A DNA stretch of 64,000 bases from the NCBI RefSeq assembly GCF_013393185.1, contig NZ_QJQX01000052.1, positions 124,001 through 188,000 on the forward strand, in the 5' to 3' direction. Under the pieces are notes generated by a model, which saw nothing but the letters and a program-made list of their open reading frames with translations, was not told the DNA's origin and ran no database searches. The DNA comes from Sphingobium lactosutens. Its GTDB lineage: Bacteria; Pseudomonadota; Alphaproteobacteria; Sphingomonadales; Sphingomonadaceae. Below are positions 1 to 9,341 of the stretch, in pieces (positions within the stretch are counted from its first letter, which is position 1; each line of letters begins with the position of its first letter). Position numbers and translations under genes: made by a program.

Positions 1-420
1 TTCCTTGCCAGTCAGCGCATCGAGCAGGCGGGCCATGGCGGCTTCGGACGCGGCCTCGCGCACAGCTTCGCGGCGACGGTCCTTCTCCAGACGCACTGCT
101 TCCTCGACCAGATCACGGACGATCTGCTCCACGTCGCGGCCGACATAGCCGACCTCGGTGAACTTGGTGGCCTCAACCTTGACGAAGGGCGCATCGGCCA
201 ACTTGGCGAGGCGGCGGCTGATCTCGGTCTTGCCGCAGCCCGTCGGGCCGATCATCAGGATATTCTTGGGCGTCACCTCGTCGCGCAGGTCGGCGGACAG
301 TCTTTGCCTTCTCCAACGATTCCGCAGCGCCACGGCGACCGCGCGCTTGGCGTCATGCTGGCCGATGATATGCGCGTCGAGCGCGGCGACGATGGCTTTA
401 GGGGTCAGGTTGTCGTTCAT
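1..420 (-). CDS. hslU: HslU, ATPase subunit of HslVU protease (N-terminal part)
   Basis: This is the AAA+ unfoldase that feeds substrates to the HslV peptidase in the cytoplasm. Only the first 140 codons are present; the gene runs off the left edge. Translating from the ATG at 418-420 gives [20 protein letters not shown], the usual HslU N-terminus, and a Walker A motif GPTGCGKT at residues 58-65, read without frameshift. It lies 17 bp downstream of hslV on the same strand, the normal hslV-hslU operon order. Sensor and Walker B regions are outside the window. Confidence 0.95.
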   Translation of the reverse strand, partial: MNDNLTPKAIVAALDAHIIGQHDAKRAVAVALRNRWRRQRLSADLRDEVTPKNILMIGPTGCGKTEISRRLAKLADAPFVKVEATKFTEVGYVGRDVEQIVRDLVEEAVRLEKDRRREAVREAASEAAMARLLDALTGKE

Positions 421-437
421 GATCTTTTCTTGAAATC

Positions 438-1004
438 TCAGGAAGCGCTGTCGAGCGTTTCGATGGTGAGTTGATCGTTGGTGTAGACGCAAATGTCGGC
501 CGCGACGCCCATCGCCTTGCGGGTGAGGGTTTCGGCGTCATTCTCATATTCCACCAGCGCACGCGCCGCGGCGAGAGCGAAATTACCGCCCGAACCAATC
601 GCGGCCACGCCGCCAAGCGGCTCCAGCACGTCGCCATTGCCGGTGAGGATCAAGGTGACATCCTTGTCGGCGACGATCATCATCGCTTCCAGGTTGCGCA
701 GATATTTGTCGGTGCGCCAGTCCTTGGCGAGCTCGACGGCGGCGCGCATCAACTGGCCGTTATGGCGCTCCAGCTTGGCTTCGAGCCGCTCGAACAAGGT
801 AAAGGCGTCGGCGGTTGCGCCGGCAAAGCCGCCGATCACGGACCCGTCATGCAGGCGACGAACCTTGCGGGCATTGGGCTTCATCACTGTCTGGCCCATG
901 GAAACCTGACCGTCGCCGGCAACGACGACCTTTCCATTCTTGCGGACGGACATGATGGTGGTGCCATGCCAGACCGGCATGGACGAACTGCGTTGGTCAT
1001 TCAT
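438..1004 (-). CDS. hslV: HslV, threonine peptidase subunit of HslVU protease
   Basis: This is the proteasome-like N-terminal-threonine peptidase (188 aa) that forms a double hexamer and degrades proteins unfolded by HslU. The conserved start of the mature enzyme, TTI, follows MPVWHG, so a short propeptide of about 14 residues is removed to expose the catalytic Thr. The block [20 protein letters not shown] is typical. An upstream in-frame ATG would add 12 residues; I chose the ATG at 1002-1004 because MNDQ...WHGTTI matches the usual length in alphaproteobacteria. It is the first gene of the hslVU operon. Confidence 0.95.
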   Translation of the reverse strand: MNDQRSSSMPVWHGTTIMSVRKNGKVVVAGDGQVSMGQTVMKPNARKVRRLHDGSVIGGFAGATADAFTLFERLEAKLERHNGQLMRAAVELAKDWRTDKYLRNLEAMMIVADKDVTLILTGNGDVLEPLGGVAAIGSGGNFALAAARALVEYENDAETLTRKAMGVAADICVYTNDQLTIETLDSAS

Positions 1005-1170
1005 GGCGCGGCATATGGGACGCGTCATGGCGCGGTGCAAGTCGGGCTTTTGCGCGAGCCAGACCGTGTCATTTCTGGGGCAATATTCTTACAGTTTTAT
1101 CAGGAACAAATTTCGGTCAATTGACATTGTGCATCGCACAACGAATGATCGAAGACCGGAAGGAGTTGCC

Positions 1171-1359
1171 ATGTCTCTCAAGGCCAGAGCACAGGAAAAG
1201 GTCGAACGCGCGGGTATTTCCAATTACTCGTTCGATCAGGATGTGCTGGTCATGTGCGGCGTGCGCTACACCATCGAGACTTGCGATTGCGGCGAACCGG
1301 ATTGTGACGGCGTCCGGCTGCGCAAGAATGCGACCGCGATCGGCCGCATCCTTCAATAA
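1171..1359 (+). CDS. small conserved hypothetical protein (62 aa)
   Basis: The start ATG at 1171 has a clear ribosome-binding site (GGAAGGAG) 5 bp upstream. The 62-residue product has a compact cysteine/acid cluster, CDCGEPDCDGVRLRK, in its C-terminal half, which could bind a metal, but no family is recognised. It is divergent from hslVU and convergent with the small lipoprotein gene that follows. The good ribosome-binding site and strongly coding composition support a real gene; function unknown. Confidence 0.7.
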   Translation: MSLKARAQEKVERAGISNYSFDQDVLVMCGVRYTIETCDCGEPDCDGVRLRKNATAIGRILQ

Positions 1360-1399
1360 CTCAGGAGAGGGGCGGAAAAGCCCGCCCCGACACCTGCCC

Positions 1400-1528
1400 T
1401 TAATGCATTGCATCCTTCCCGGCGCGACCCACCGATTCGATATCCCGGCCCACACCCTGCACCGTGTTGCAGGCGGCGAGGGCGGTAAGCAGCAGGCTTC
1501 CAATCACCAGAGCGATGGTTTGACGCAT
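1400..1528 (-). CDS. entericidin-like small lipoprotein
   Basis: This 42-aa protein was found by direct translation. It has a positively charged N-terminus (MRQTIAL), a hydrophobic signal segment, a lipobox LTALAAC with the lipidated Cys at residue 20, and a short polar tail NTVQGVGRDIESVGRAGK. This is the pattern of entericidin A/B family lipoproteins, small membrane-anchored peptides linked with stress responses and found in many alphaproteobacteria. It would be exported by Sec and processed by Lsp. It stands alone, convergent with the preceding gene. Confidence 0.8.
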   Translation of the reverse strand: MRQTIALVIGSLLLTALAACNTVQGVGRDIESVGRAGKDAMH

Positions 1529-1665
1529 TTAGGCTATACTCCTGAACATTTGACGCGCTTTTATAGGCGTTGATCGGCGCGTCAGGAAAGCATTTTGCAT
1601 CAAATCGAAGGACATGTGTTGACAGGCCGCCCAGCCGATGCCAAAGGCCGCCTCCTCCTTACAGG

Positions 1666-1740
1666 GGGCGCGTAGCTCAGCGGTAGAGCACACCCTTCAC
1701 ACGGGTGGGGTCACAGGTTCAATCCCTGTCGCGCCCACCA
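1666..1740 (+). tRNA. tRNA-Val (anticodon CAC)
   Basis: It folds as a complete cloverleaf. The acceptor GGGCGCG pairs with CGCGCCC, the D arm is GCTC...GAGC, the anticodon stem is CACCC/GGGTG with loop TTCACAC (anticodon CAC), and the T arm is ACAGG-TTCAATC-CCTGT. The CCA is encoded at the end. Confidence 0.96.
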
Positions 1741-1855
1741 TGACCTTCCGGTCATGGCAGGACATATTATTTCCCGGCATTGATCTTTTCCGTCGCCACG
1801 CGCTAAGCCTGGGCCATGAAGCGGTGCGTTCGCGCGCCGACCGGAAAGGACGAGC

Positions 1856-4078
1856 ATGCCCCCCTATCTGAAGAGCAGCGCAGCCATCGGCGCGCTGTTG
1901 CTGATTTCCGCAACTTGCGCGCAGGCCCAGGAAAAGCTGACACTGGAGCGTGTCTTCGCCAGCCCCGATCTGGCCGGGCCGCAACCTCGGGCACTGAAGT
2001 TGTCGCCTGACGGTTCGCTGGTGACTTTGCTCAAGCCCCGCGCCGACGAGAAGGAGCGGCTCGACCTCTGGGCGATCGACAGCAAGACCGGCGCGGAGCG
2101 GATGCTGGTCGATTCGAAGAAGACCGGCAGCGGCGCGGAACTCAGCGAAGCGGAAAAGATGCAGCGCGAGCGCGATAGGAGCGTCGCAGGTAGCACCGGT
2201 ATCACCAGCTATGACTGGTCGTCGGACGGCAAGTCCATCCTCGTGCCCGTCGATGGCGACCTCTATCTCGCGGCGCTGGATGGGAGGGTCACGCGCCTGA
2301 CCGACACGCCGGATGGCGAACTCAACGGAGTAGTCAGCCCGAAAGGCGGGTTCGTATCCTTCGTGCGCGGCGGCAATCTCTTCACCCAGCCCATCGGTGG
2401 CGCGGAACGCCAGTTGACGCAGGGCGCCAGCGACACGATCAGTTGGGGCGTCGCGGAGTTTGTCGCGCAGGAGGAAATGGACCGCCGCACCGGCTATTGG
2501 TGGTCGCCGGATGACAGCCGCATCGCAGTCGCGCGTGTCGACGAAAGCCCGGTGGGCATCGTCACCCGCACCGCGATCGGCGGGGAGGGGACCAAGGTCT
2601 ATCAGCAGCGCTACCCTGCCGCCGGCACGCTCAACGCCATCGTCGATCTCTATGTGATGAAGCCTGATGGTTCGGGACAGGTGAAGGTCGATCTGGGCAC
2701 CGAGAAGGATATCTACCTCGCCCGCGTCGACTGGTCCAAGGACGGCAAGACGCTGTATGTCCAGCGCGAGAACCGGGACCAGAAGCGGCTCGACCTTCTG
2801 GCCGTAGATCCGGCGACCGGCAAGGCGAAGATCGCGCTGACAGAGACCGCGAAAAGCTGGATCAACCTTTCGAACAATTTCCATTCCTTGAAGGATGGCA
2901 GTTTTCTCTGGTGGTCGGAAAAGAGCGGCCATGGTCATCTCTATCGCGTGAATGGCGCCAAATGGACGGCGCTTACCAGCGGCGACTGGGACGTGCGCGA
3001 TGTGGTCGGCGTCGATGAGGCCAAGCAACTGATCTATTTCACCGGCAATCGCGAAACGCCGCTGGAGCAGCAGCTTTACGTCTCGCCGCTGGGCAAGCCG
3101 GGGCCGGCAATGGCGCTCACCCAGAAAGGCTGGTGGAACGACGCGGTCATGGACGCCGCAGCGACCCGCGTCGTCGTCACTCGGCAGAACAGCGACCAGC
3201 CCAAGCAGGTCTATCTCGCCGACAACAGCGGCAAGCAGTTGCAGTGGCTTTCGGAAAATGCACTGACGGGCAGCCACCCCTATGCGCCCTATGTCGCCAG
3301 CCATGTAAAAACGACCTTCGGCACCGTAAAGGCATCGGACGGCACGACGCTCTATACCAAGATCATGACCCCGCCGATGGAACCGGGGAAGCGCTATCCG
3401 GTCTTCATGATCCATTATGGCGGTCCGGGCGGCGGGCGCCAGGTGACGAACACATGGAGCGGCGCGCTCAACCAGTATCTGGTGGATCGCGGCTGGATCG
3501 TCTTCGCCATCGACAATCGCGGCACGCCCGATCGCGGCAAGGCGTTCGAGGATCACCTCTATCGCGCCATGGGCACGGTGGAGGTCGAGGACCAGTTGAA
3601 GGGGGTCGAGTGGCTCAAGGCCCAGCCCTATGTCGATCCCAGGCGGATCGCGACCTATGGCTGGTCCTATGGCGGCTATATGTCGCTGAAGCTGCTGGAG
3701 AAGGCGCCGGGCGTCTTCGCCGCCGCCGTTTCCGGCGCGCCCGTGACCAGGTGGCAGCTTTACGACACCCATTATACCGAGCGCTATCTCGGCCAGCCGC
3801 AGGACAAGCCCAGCGCCTATCCGGCATCAGGCGCGGTGGACGAGTCGGTGAAGATCAGGGATCCGCTGCTGCTGATTCATGGCATGTCGGACGACAATGT
3901 CGTGTTCGACAATGCGACCGCGCTGATGGCCAGGATGCAGGGTGCGGCCGTGCCGTTCGAGATGATGGCCTATCCCGGCCAGACCCACCGCGTGGGCGGG
4001 CCGGGCATCAGCGTCCATCTTTGGCGGACGATCGAGGACTTCCTCGCCAAACGGGCCGGCGGCCCCGCCGCCGACTGA
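1856..4078 (+). CDS. dipeptidyl peptidase IV (S9 family serine peptidase), secreted
   Basis: This 740-aa enzyme cleaves N-terminal dipeptides, usually Xaa-Pro. A Sec signal peptide (about residues 1-24, ending CAQAQ) sends it to the periplasm. The N-terminal beta-propeller carries the DPP-IV Glu pair in EFVAQEEMDRRTGYWW (E206-E207), which anchors the substrate N-terminus. The C-terminal alpha/beta-hydrolase domain has the nucleophile in GWSYGGYM (S604), an acid in HGMSDDNV (D679/D680) and the His in GQTHR (H711). The length matches bacterial DPP-IV. The start ATG follows AAGGACGAGC. It ends just before a convergent methyltransferase gene. Confidence 0.93.
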   Translation: MPPYLKSSAAIGALLLISATCAQAQEKLTLERVFASPDLAGPQPRALKLSPDGSLVTLLKPRADEKERLDLWAIDSKTGAERMLVDSKKTGSGAELSEAEKMQRERDRSVAGSTGITSYDWSSDGKSILVPVDGDLYLAALDGRVTRLTDTPDGELNGVVSPKGGFVSFVRGGNLFTQPIGGAERQLTQGASDTISWGVAEFVAQEEMDRRTGYWWSPDDSRIAVARVDESPVGIVTRTAIGGEGTKVYQQRYPAAGTLNAIVDLYVMKPDGSGQVKVDLGTEKDIYLARVDWSKDGKTLYVQRENRDQKRLDLLAVDPATGKAKIALTETAKSWINLSNNFHSLKDGSFLWWSEKSGHGHLYRVNGAKWTALTSGDWDVRDVVGVDEAKQLIYFTGNRETPLEQQLYVSPLGKPGPAMALTQKGWWNDAVMDAAATRVVVTRQNSDQPKQVYLADNSGKQLQWLSENALTGSHPYAPYVASHVKTTFGTVKASDGTTLYTKIMTPPMEPGKRYPVFMIHYGGPGGGRQVTNTWSGALNQYLVDRGWIVFAIDNRGTPDRGKAFEDHLYRAMGTVEVEDQLKGVEWLKAQPYVDPRRIATYGWSYGGYMSLKLLEKAPGVFAAAVSGAPVTRWQLYDTHYTERYLGQPQDKPSAYPASGAVDESVKIRDPLLLIHGMSDDNVVFDNATALMARMQGAAVPFEMMAYPGQTHRVGGPGISVHLWRTIEDFLAKRAGGPAAD

Positions 4079-4086
4079 CGGAGCAG

Positions 4087-4863
4087 CTATCGCCAGGCGT
4101 GGAAGATCGCCCGGCGATAGCGATCCTTCCTGCGGAAGGGCATGGCCCATCTGCGCCAGCCCTGATTGTCGAGCGCTTCCGGCACGACCTGGAAGCGCGA
4201 ATAGCCAAAGCGTCGGCACATTTCGCGCAAGGCCAGAATATTGGGCGCCCAGAAATTGGTCGCATCCCGATCAAGCTCCAGCTCCGTGAAAAGGCGCATG
4301 GCGGGCACTGGCTCATGCCGCAAGGCAGTCACGGTTTCGATCGCCAGATGCTCCAGGCTCATCGCGGCGGCCGCCTGCAGCGTCCGATAGGGGTCGGTGA
4401 CGTGGTAAAGAACGCCGAGCAGCAACACGGTGTCGAACTGGCCCAGTTTCTCTACCCGATGATCGGCGACATCCAGGTCGAGCGATCGGACCTTGGACCC
4501 GAAGCGGGCATGCGCATGGTTGAACCCGCTCTTGTCGCCCCAACCGGGCCCCGACCAGCAGAAATGGTCCGTCGCCAGCACCTCAGCCGCTCCGCGCCGT
4601 TCAGCTTCGAACGAGAAAAAGCCGTCCCATGCGCCGATGTCCAGGACCCGGCGGCCGGCCATCGGCATGGTGAAAATCTGATCCGCTTCCTCGCGCAGCG
4701 ACTCCAGCGGCTTTATGCCGTCGACATATTCGCCATCGGGAAATTGGAAGCTGTGGAACCAGCGCTGGGGCAAGGGCGGCAGCGGCGTTGACTGCATCGA
4801 CGTAAAATCCGGTGACAGGAGTGAAGCGGGAGAGGGCTGTTGCGGTGGATCGGCTATTTGCAC
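4087..4863 (-). CDS. class I SAM-dependent methyltransferase (DUF1698/CmoB-like)
   Basis: The 258-aa protein contains the SAM-binding motif VLDIGAWDGFFSFEA at about residues 93-107, the acidic motif VRSLDLDV and LLLGVLYHVTDPYRTL. This layout matches the DUF1698 group that includes CmoB-type enzymes, but it is shorter than CmoB (about 320 aa) and the substrate is unknown. It is convergent with the DPP-IV gene and divergent from asd. The start is uncertain: a second Met about 21 residues in is possible, and no strong ribosome-binding site precedes the first. Confidence 0.75.
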   Translation of the reverse strand: MQIADPPQQPSPASLLSPDFTSMQSTPLPPLPQRWFHSFQFPDGEYVDGIKPLESLREEADQIFTMPMAGRRVLDIGAWDGFFSFEAERRGAAEVLATDHFCWSGPGWGDKSGFNHAHARFGSKVRSLDLDVADHRVEKLGQFDTVLLLGVLYHVTDPYRTLQAAAAMSLEHLAIETVTALRHEPVPAMRLFTELELDRDATNFWAPNILALREMCRRFGYSRFQVVPEALDNQGWRRWAMPFRRKDRYRRAIFHAWR

Positions 4864-4958
4864 GCTATCTGACGGACAAGCCCTTCTTTCTGGACAAACG
4901 CCGCAGTATCGCTATGGCGCGCACTCCGCAATATTGCATATGAGTGGAGAGTTTAGTC

Positions 4959-5984
4959 ATGGGTTACAAGGTCGTCGTCGTTGGTGCCACCGGTAATGTG
5001 GGCCGCGAGATGCTGACCATTCTCGCCGAACGCGAGTTCCCGATTGACGAGATCGCGGCGGTTGCATCCGCCCGGTCGCATGGCACCGATGTCGACTTCG
5101 GTGACACAGGCAAGACGCTCAAATGCAAGAATATCGAACATTTCGACTTCACCGGCTGGGACATCGCCCTGTTCGCCGCAGGCTCCGGCCCCACGGCCGA
5201 GTATGCGCCCAAGGCGGCGGCGGCCGGCTGCGTCGTGATCGACAACAGCTCGCTGTATCGCATGGACCCGGACGTGCCGCTGGTCGTGCCCGAAGTGAAC
5301 CCGGACGCGATCGACGGCTATAAGAAGAAGAACATCATCGCGAACCCTAACTGCTCGACCGCACAGATGGTCGTGGCTTTGAAGCCGCTGCATGATGCCG
5401 CGAAGATCAAGCGGGTCGTCGTCGCCACCTACCAGTCGGTGTCCGGCGCGGGCAAGGCGGGCATGGACGAGCTGTTCGAACAGTCGCGCAACATCTTCGT
5501 CGGCGATCCGGCCGAACCGAAGAAGTTCACCAAGCAGATCGCCTTCAACGTAATCCCGCATATCGACGTCTTCCTGGACGATGGCTCGACCAAGGAAGAA
5601 TGGAAGATGGTAGCGGAAACCAAGAAGATCCTCGACCCTAAGGTGAAGGTCACGGCGACCTGCGTGCGCGTGCCCGTGTTCGTCGGCCATTCCGAGGCGC
5701 TCAACATCGAGTTCGAAAACGAGATTTCGGCCAAGGAAGCCCAGGACATCCTGCGTGAAGCGCCGGGCGTGATGCTCGTCGACAAGCGCGAGGATGGCGG
5801 TTACGTCACGCCGGTCGAATGCGTGGGTGACTATGCGACCTTCATCAGCCGCGTGCGTGAGGATTCGACCGTGGACAACGGCCTGTCGCTCTGGTGCGTC
5901 AGTGATAACCTGCGCAAGGGCGCGGCGCTGAACGCGGTGCAGATCGCCGAACTGCTGGGCCGTCGTCACCTCAAGAAGGGCTAA
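4959..5984 (+). CDS. asd: aspartate-semialdehyde dehydrogenase
   Basis: This cytoplasmic enzyme reduces aspartyl-4-phosphate to aspartate semialdehyde with NADPH, feeding lysine/diaminopimelate, threonine and methionine synthesis. The 341-aa product starts MGYKVVVVGATGNVGREM, with the nucleotide-binding GATGNVG motif. The catalytic Cys is in ANPNCSTAQM (C132), and the active-site His region is VPVFVGHSEALN. An upstream in-frame GTG at 4944 would add five residues; the ATG at 4959 matches the family. The next gene begins 9 bp later and may be co-transcribed. Confidence 0.96.
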   Translation: MGYKVVVVGATGNVGREMLTILAEREFPIDEIAAVASARSHGTDVDFGDTGKTLKCKNIEHFDFTGWDIALFAAGSGPTAEYAPKAAAAGCVVIDNSSLYRMDPDVPLVVPEVNPDAIDGYKKKNIIANPNCSTAQMVVALKPLHDAAKIKRVVVATYQSVSGAGKAGMDELFEQSRNIFVGDPAEPKKFTKQIAFNVIPHIDVFLDDGSTKEEWKMVAETKKILDPKVKVTATCVRVPVFVGHSEALNIEFENEISAKEAQDILREAPGVMLVDKREDGGYVTPVECVGDYATFISRVREDSTVDNGLSLWCVSDNLRKGAALNAVQIAELLGRRHLKKG

Positions 5985-5993
5985 GTCGCCCGC

Positions 5994-6632
5994 ATGACCT
6001 TCGGCGCTGTCGCGATGTGGAAAGCCATTCCGTTCGCGCAGCGCCGGATGATCTGGCTGTTGCTGGCCGCCATCGGCTTCGCCAATATCGCACAGCCCTA
6101 TCCCGATCTCGCGCCGCTCCAGCATGGGCCGACGGTTGCGCTGATATTCGCGGCCCCGTGGCTGTTGCGGCGATGGCCACTTTCAACCTCCGCTTTTGCC
6201 TGTCTCTGGCTGTTCCTACTGCTCCACACGCTCGGTGCACGCTGGATATACAGCTATGTGCCCTATGACGATTGGGCGCGGACGATCAGCGGTCATGACA
6301 TCTCCAGCCTTTTCGGCATGACGCGCAACGGCTTCGACCGACTGGTCCATTTCAGCTTCGGCGCGTTGCTGACCTTGCCAATTGCGGAATGCGCGCGCCG
6401 CCATGGCGGCCTGCCGTGGCCATGGAGCCTGACCTTCGCCTTTGCCGCTATCGGCCTCGGCAGCGCGGTCTACGAGATATTCGAATGGCTTCTGACGGTT
6501 GTCGCAGCCGGCGACACCGCCGACTATTATAATGGCCAGCAAGGCGACATCTGGGACGCGCAGAAGGATATGGCGATGGCGCAGATCGGATCGACGCTCG
6601 CTGTCATCGCACTCTTGCGCCGCAGGGGCTGA
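5994..6632 (+). CDS. DUF2238 (YjdF-like) membrane protein
   Basis: This 212-aa integral membrane protein has about six hydrophobic segments. Family hallmarks are NGFDRLVHFSFGALL, YEIFEWLL and the polar loop NGQQGDIWDAQKDM, all typical of DUF2238/YjdF proteins, whose biochemical role is unknown. It lies 9 bp downstream of asd and could be read from the same transcript. In-frame Met at residue 8 is an alternative start. Confidence 0.85.
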   Translation: MTFGAVAMWKAIPFAQRRMIWLLLAAIGFANIAQPYPDLAPLQHGPTVALIFAAPWLLRRWPLSTSAFACLWLFLLLHTLGARWIYSYVPYDDWARTISGHDISSLFGMTRNGFDRLVHFSFGALLTLPIAECARRHGGLPWPWSLTFAFAAIGLGSAVYEIFEWLLTVVAAGDTADYYNGQQGDIWDAQKDMAMAQIGSTLAVIALLRRRG

Positions 6633-6675
6633 CGCCATATCGGCAAGCCGTTCCCGCCAGACAAGGACTTGTCCG

Positions 6676-7437
6676 ATGACCGACCTTCAGATCGAACGCC
6701 ATGACATCCAGGGACGAGACGGGCTGCCCATCGCGGTGCATGTGGTCGGGCAGGGGCGCGACCTTGTCCTGATCCACGGCTATTTCTCCAATGCCTTCAC
6801 CAACTGGATCCGCTACGGTCATGCCGCCCGACTGGTGGAGGCCGGATTCCGCCTGATCCTGCCGGACCTGCGCGGCCATGGTGAGAGCGCCAAGCCGCAC
6901 AGCGCGACCGCCTATCCGCCCGACGCGCTGACCGACGACAATCTGGCGCTGGTCGAGCAGATGGGCCTCACCGACTATGATCTAGGCGGCTATTCGCTGG
7001 GTGCGCGCACCACGGTGCGGATGCTGGCGCGTGGGGCATCGCCGCGCCGCGTCATCCTGGCAGGCATGGGTTTGCGCGGGTTGGTGAAGACGCTGGACAA
7101 AGGCGGTTATTACAAGAATGTCCTGACCAACCTCGGCACGTTCGAGCGCGGCACGTCCGAATGGATGACCGAGGCTTTCCTCAAGACCACCAAGGGCGAT
7201 CCGGTGGCGATGCTGCACATCCTCAATACCTTCGTCGACACCGATGAAGCGACGATCGCCGGCTTCCAGCAGCCGACCGAAGTAATCTGCGGGGCGGACG
7301 ATCAGGATAATGGAATTGCGCAGGAGCTGGTCGAGATATTGCCTAACGGTCGGTATGTGGAGGTTCCCGGCAATCATATGAATGCCGTCACCCGCAAGGA
7401 ACTGGGGCAAGCGATGGTCGATTTTCTGACCGCTTGA
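6676..7437 (+). CDS. alpha/beta-hydrolase fold protein
   Basis: This 253-aa cytoplasmic hydrolase has the oxyanion region VLIHGYFSN, the DLRGHGESAKP motif, the nucleophile elbow GYSLGA (Ser), an acid in the CGADDQDN strand and a C-terminal His in GNHMNAV. The natural substrate is unknown. The start ATG at 6676 follows AAGGACTTGTCCG; the frame is open upstream but that stretch overlaps the preceding gene. It is followed 52 bp later by the M2 peptidase. Confidence 0.85.
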   Translation: MTDLQIERHDIQGRDGLPIAVHVVGQGRDLVLIHGYFSNAFTNWIRYGHAARLVEAGFRLILPDLRGHGESAKPHSATAYPPDALTDDNLALVEQMGLTDYDLGGYSLGARTTVRMLARGASPRRVILAGMGLRGLVKTLDKGGYYKNVLTNLGTFERGTSEWMTEAFLKTTKGDPVAMLHILNTFVDTDEATIAGFQQPTEVICGADDQDNGIAQELVEILPNGRYVEVPGNHMNAVTRKELGQAMVDFLTA

Positions 7438-7489
7438 CTGTATCGCCGGACCAAGCCACCTTCCCCTTATAACCGATAAGGGGAACCCC

Positions 7490-9310
7490 ATGAAAATCGC
7501 TATCTCGCTGGCCGCTCTTGCGGCCGCCCTCGTTGCTTCGCCGGTGATGGCGCAGCAGGCGCCTGCTACCGCGCCGACCGCCGCTGACGCCGAAGCCTTC
7601 CTCACGAAGGCAGAGAAGAGCCTGTTCGACCAATCCATCATCAGTGGCCGCGCCGCGTGGATCAACGCGACCTATATCACCGACGATACGGACGCGATCG
7701 CCTCCTATTTCGGCGCGATCGATACCAAACAACGGGTCGACTATGCGCTGGAAGCCGCGAAATATGCTACCGCGCCGGGCCTGAGCGAGGAGACGAAGCG
7801 CCGGTTGACGCTGCTGCGCACCGCGCTGACGCTGCCCGCGCCGACCACGCCGGGCGCAGCCGAGGAACTCAACGACCTCGCGACCAAGCTGCAGTCCGCC
7901 TATGGCAAGGGCAAGGGCACGCTGAAGGGCCAACCGATCAACGGCAGCGACATCGAAGAGCAGATGGGGGAGAACCGCAACCCCGAAGAGCTGAAGGAAA
8001 TGTGGGTCAGCTGGCACGACAATGTCGGCGCGCCGATGCGGCAGGACTATGCGAAGCTGGTGAGCATCGCCAATGCCGGCTCCAAAGAACTGGGCTTTGC
8101 CGACACCGGCGCAATGTGGCGGTCCAAATATGACATGCCGGCCGATGACTTCGCCAAGCTGACCGACAAGATCTGGGCCGAGGTGAAGCCGCTCTATGAC
8201 GAGTTGCATTGCTACACCCGCACCAAACTCAACGAGACATATGGCGACGCGGTCCAGCCCAAAAACGGACCGATCCGCGCGGACCTGCTCGGCAATATGT
8301 GGGCGCAGGAATGGGGCAATATATACAAGATCGTTTCACCCGAAGGCGCGGGCGACCTGGGCTATGACGTAACCGACCTGCTCAAGGCCAAAGCTTATGA
8401 TCCAGTCAAGATGGTGAAGGCGGGCGAGGGCTTCTACAGCTCGCTCGGTTTCGAGGCGTTGCCGCAAAGCTTCTGGGATCGCTCGCAAATCGTAAAGCCG
8501 CGTGATCGCGAGGTTGTGTGCCATGCCTCCGCCTGGGATCTGGACAACAAGAACGACATACGCATCAAGATGTGCACGAAGGTGAATGGCGACGATTTCG
8601 TCACGATCCATCATGAGCTGGGCCATAATTATTACCAGCGGGCCTACCAGATCCAGAAGCCGCTCTATCTGGATGGCGCCAATGACGGTTTCCATGAAGC
8701 CATCGGTGATTTCGTCGCGCTGTCGATCACGCCCGACTATCTGGTGAAGATCGGCCTGCTCGACCCCGCCAAGGTGCCGGGCACGGACAAGGATCTAGGC
8801 CTGCTGCTCCGCCAGGCGATGGACAAGGTCGCCTTCCTGCCCTTCGGCCTGCTGATCGACAAATGGCGCTGGGGCGTGTTCGACGGGTCGATCCCGGAAA
8901 ACCAGTATGAAAAAAGCTGGACCGACCTGCGCCTGAAATATCAGGGCATCATCCCGCCGGTGTCCCGCGACGAGACGAAGTTCGACGCCGGCGGCAAATA
9001 TCACATCCCGGGCAACACGCCCTATACGCGCTACTTCCTGGCGCGCGTGCTCCAGTTCCAATTTTACGAGGCGGCGTGCAAAAAGGCAGGCTGGAAAGGG
9101 CCGCTTCATCGCTGCTCCTTCTATGGAAACAAGGAAGTAGGCGCGAAGCTTAACGCGATGCTGGAGATGGGCGCGTCAAAGCCCTGGCCCGACGCGTTGC
9201 AGGCGTTCACCGGCAGCCGTGAAATGTCGGGCAAGGCGCTCGTCAATTACTTTGCTCCCCTGCAAAAGTGGTTGATTACGCAAAATAAAGGCAAGTCCTG
9301 CGGCTGGTAA
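7490..9310 (+). CDS. M2 family zinc peptidyl-dipeptidase (ACE-like), secreted
   Basis: This 606-aa relative of angiotensin-converting enzyme removes C-terminal dipeptides. It has a signal peptide (residues 1-21, ending PVMAQQ), so it acts in the periplasm. The zinc site is HELGH (H375, E376, H379) with the third ligand in HEAIGDF (E403). Length is normal for bacterial M2 enzymes. A strong ribosome-binding site (AAGGGGAA) precedes the ATG. With the DPP-IV upstream, the region encodes two exported dipeptide-releasing peptidases, suggesting use of peptides as nutrients (inference). Confidence 0.93.
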   Translation: MKIAISLAALAAALVASPVMAQQAPATAPTAADAEAFLTKAEKSLFDQSIISGRAAWINATYITDDTDAIASYFGAIDTKQRVDYALEAAKYATAPGLSEETKRRLTLLRTALTLPAPTTPGAAEELNDLATKLQSAYGKGKGTLKGQPINGSDIEEQMGENRNPEELKEMWVSWHDNVGAPMRQDYAKLVSIANAGSKELGFADTGAMWRSKYDMPADDFAKLTDKIWAEVKPLYDELHCYTRTKLNETYGDAVQPKNGPIRADLLGNMWAQEWGNIYKIVSPEGAGDLGYDVTDLLKAKAYDPVKMVKAGEGFYSSLGFEALPQSFWDRSQIVKPRDREVVCHASAWDLDNKNDIRIKMCTKVNGDDFVTIHHELGHNYYQRAYQIQKPLYLDGANDGFHEAIGDFVALSITPDYLVKIGLLDPAKVPGTDKDLGLLLRQAMDKVAFLPFGLLIDKWRWGVFDGSIPENQYEKSWTDLRLKYQGIIPPVSRDETKFDAGGKYHIPGNTPYTRYFLARVLQFQFYEAACKKAGWKGPLHRCSFYGNKEVGAKLNAMLEMGASKPWPDALQAFTGSREMSGKALVNYFAPLQKWLITQNKGKSCGW

Positions 9311-9341
9311 AAGCGAGTAAATCTTGGTAAACGGCCGGCGC

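Noticed and set aside
1..420. Possible frameshift in hslU, as no long complete frame covers it
   Set aside because: Manual translation from 420 downwards is open and in frame to the left edge; it is simply cut by the window.
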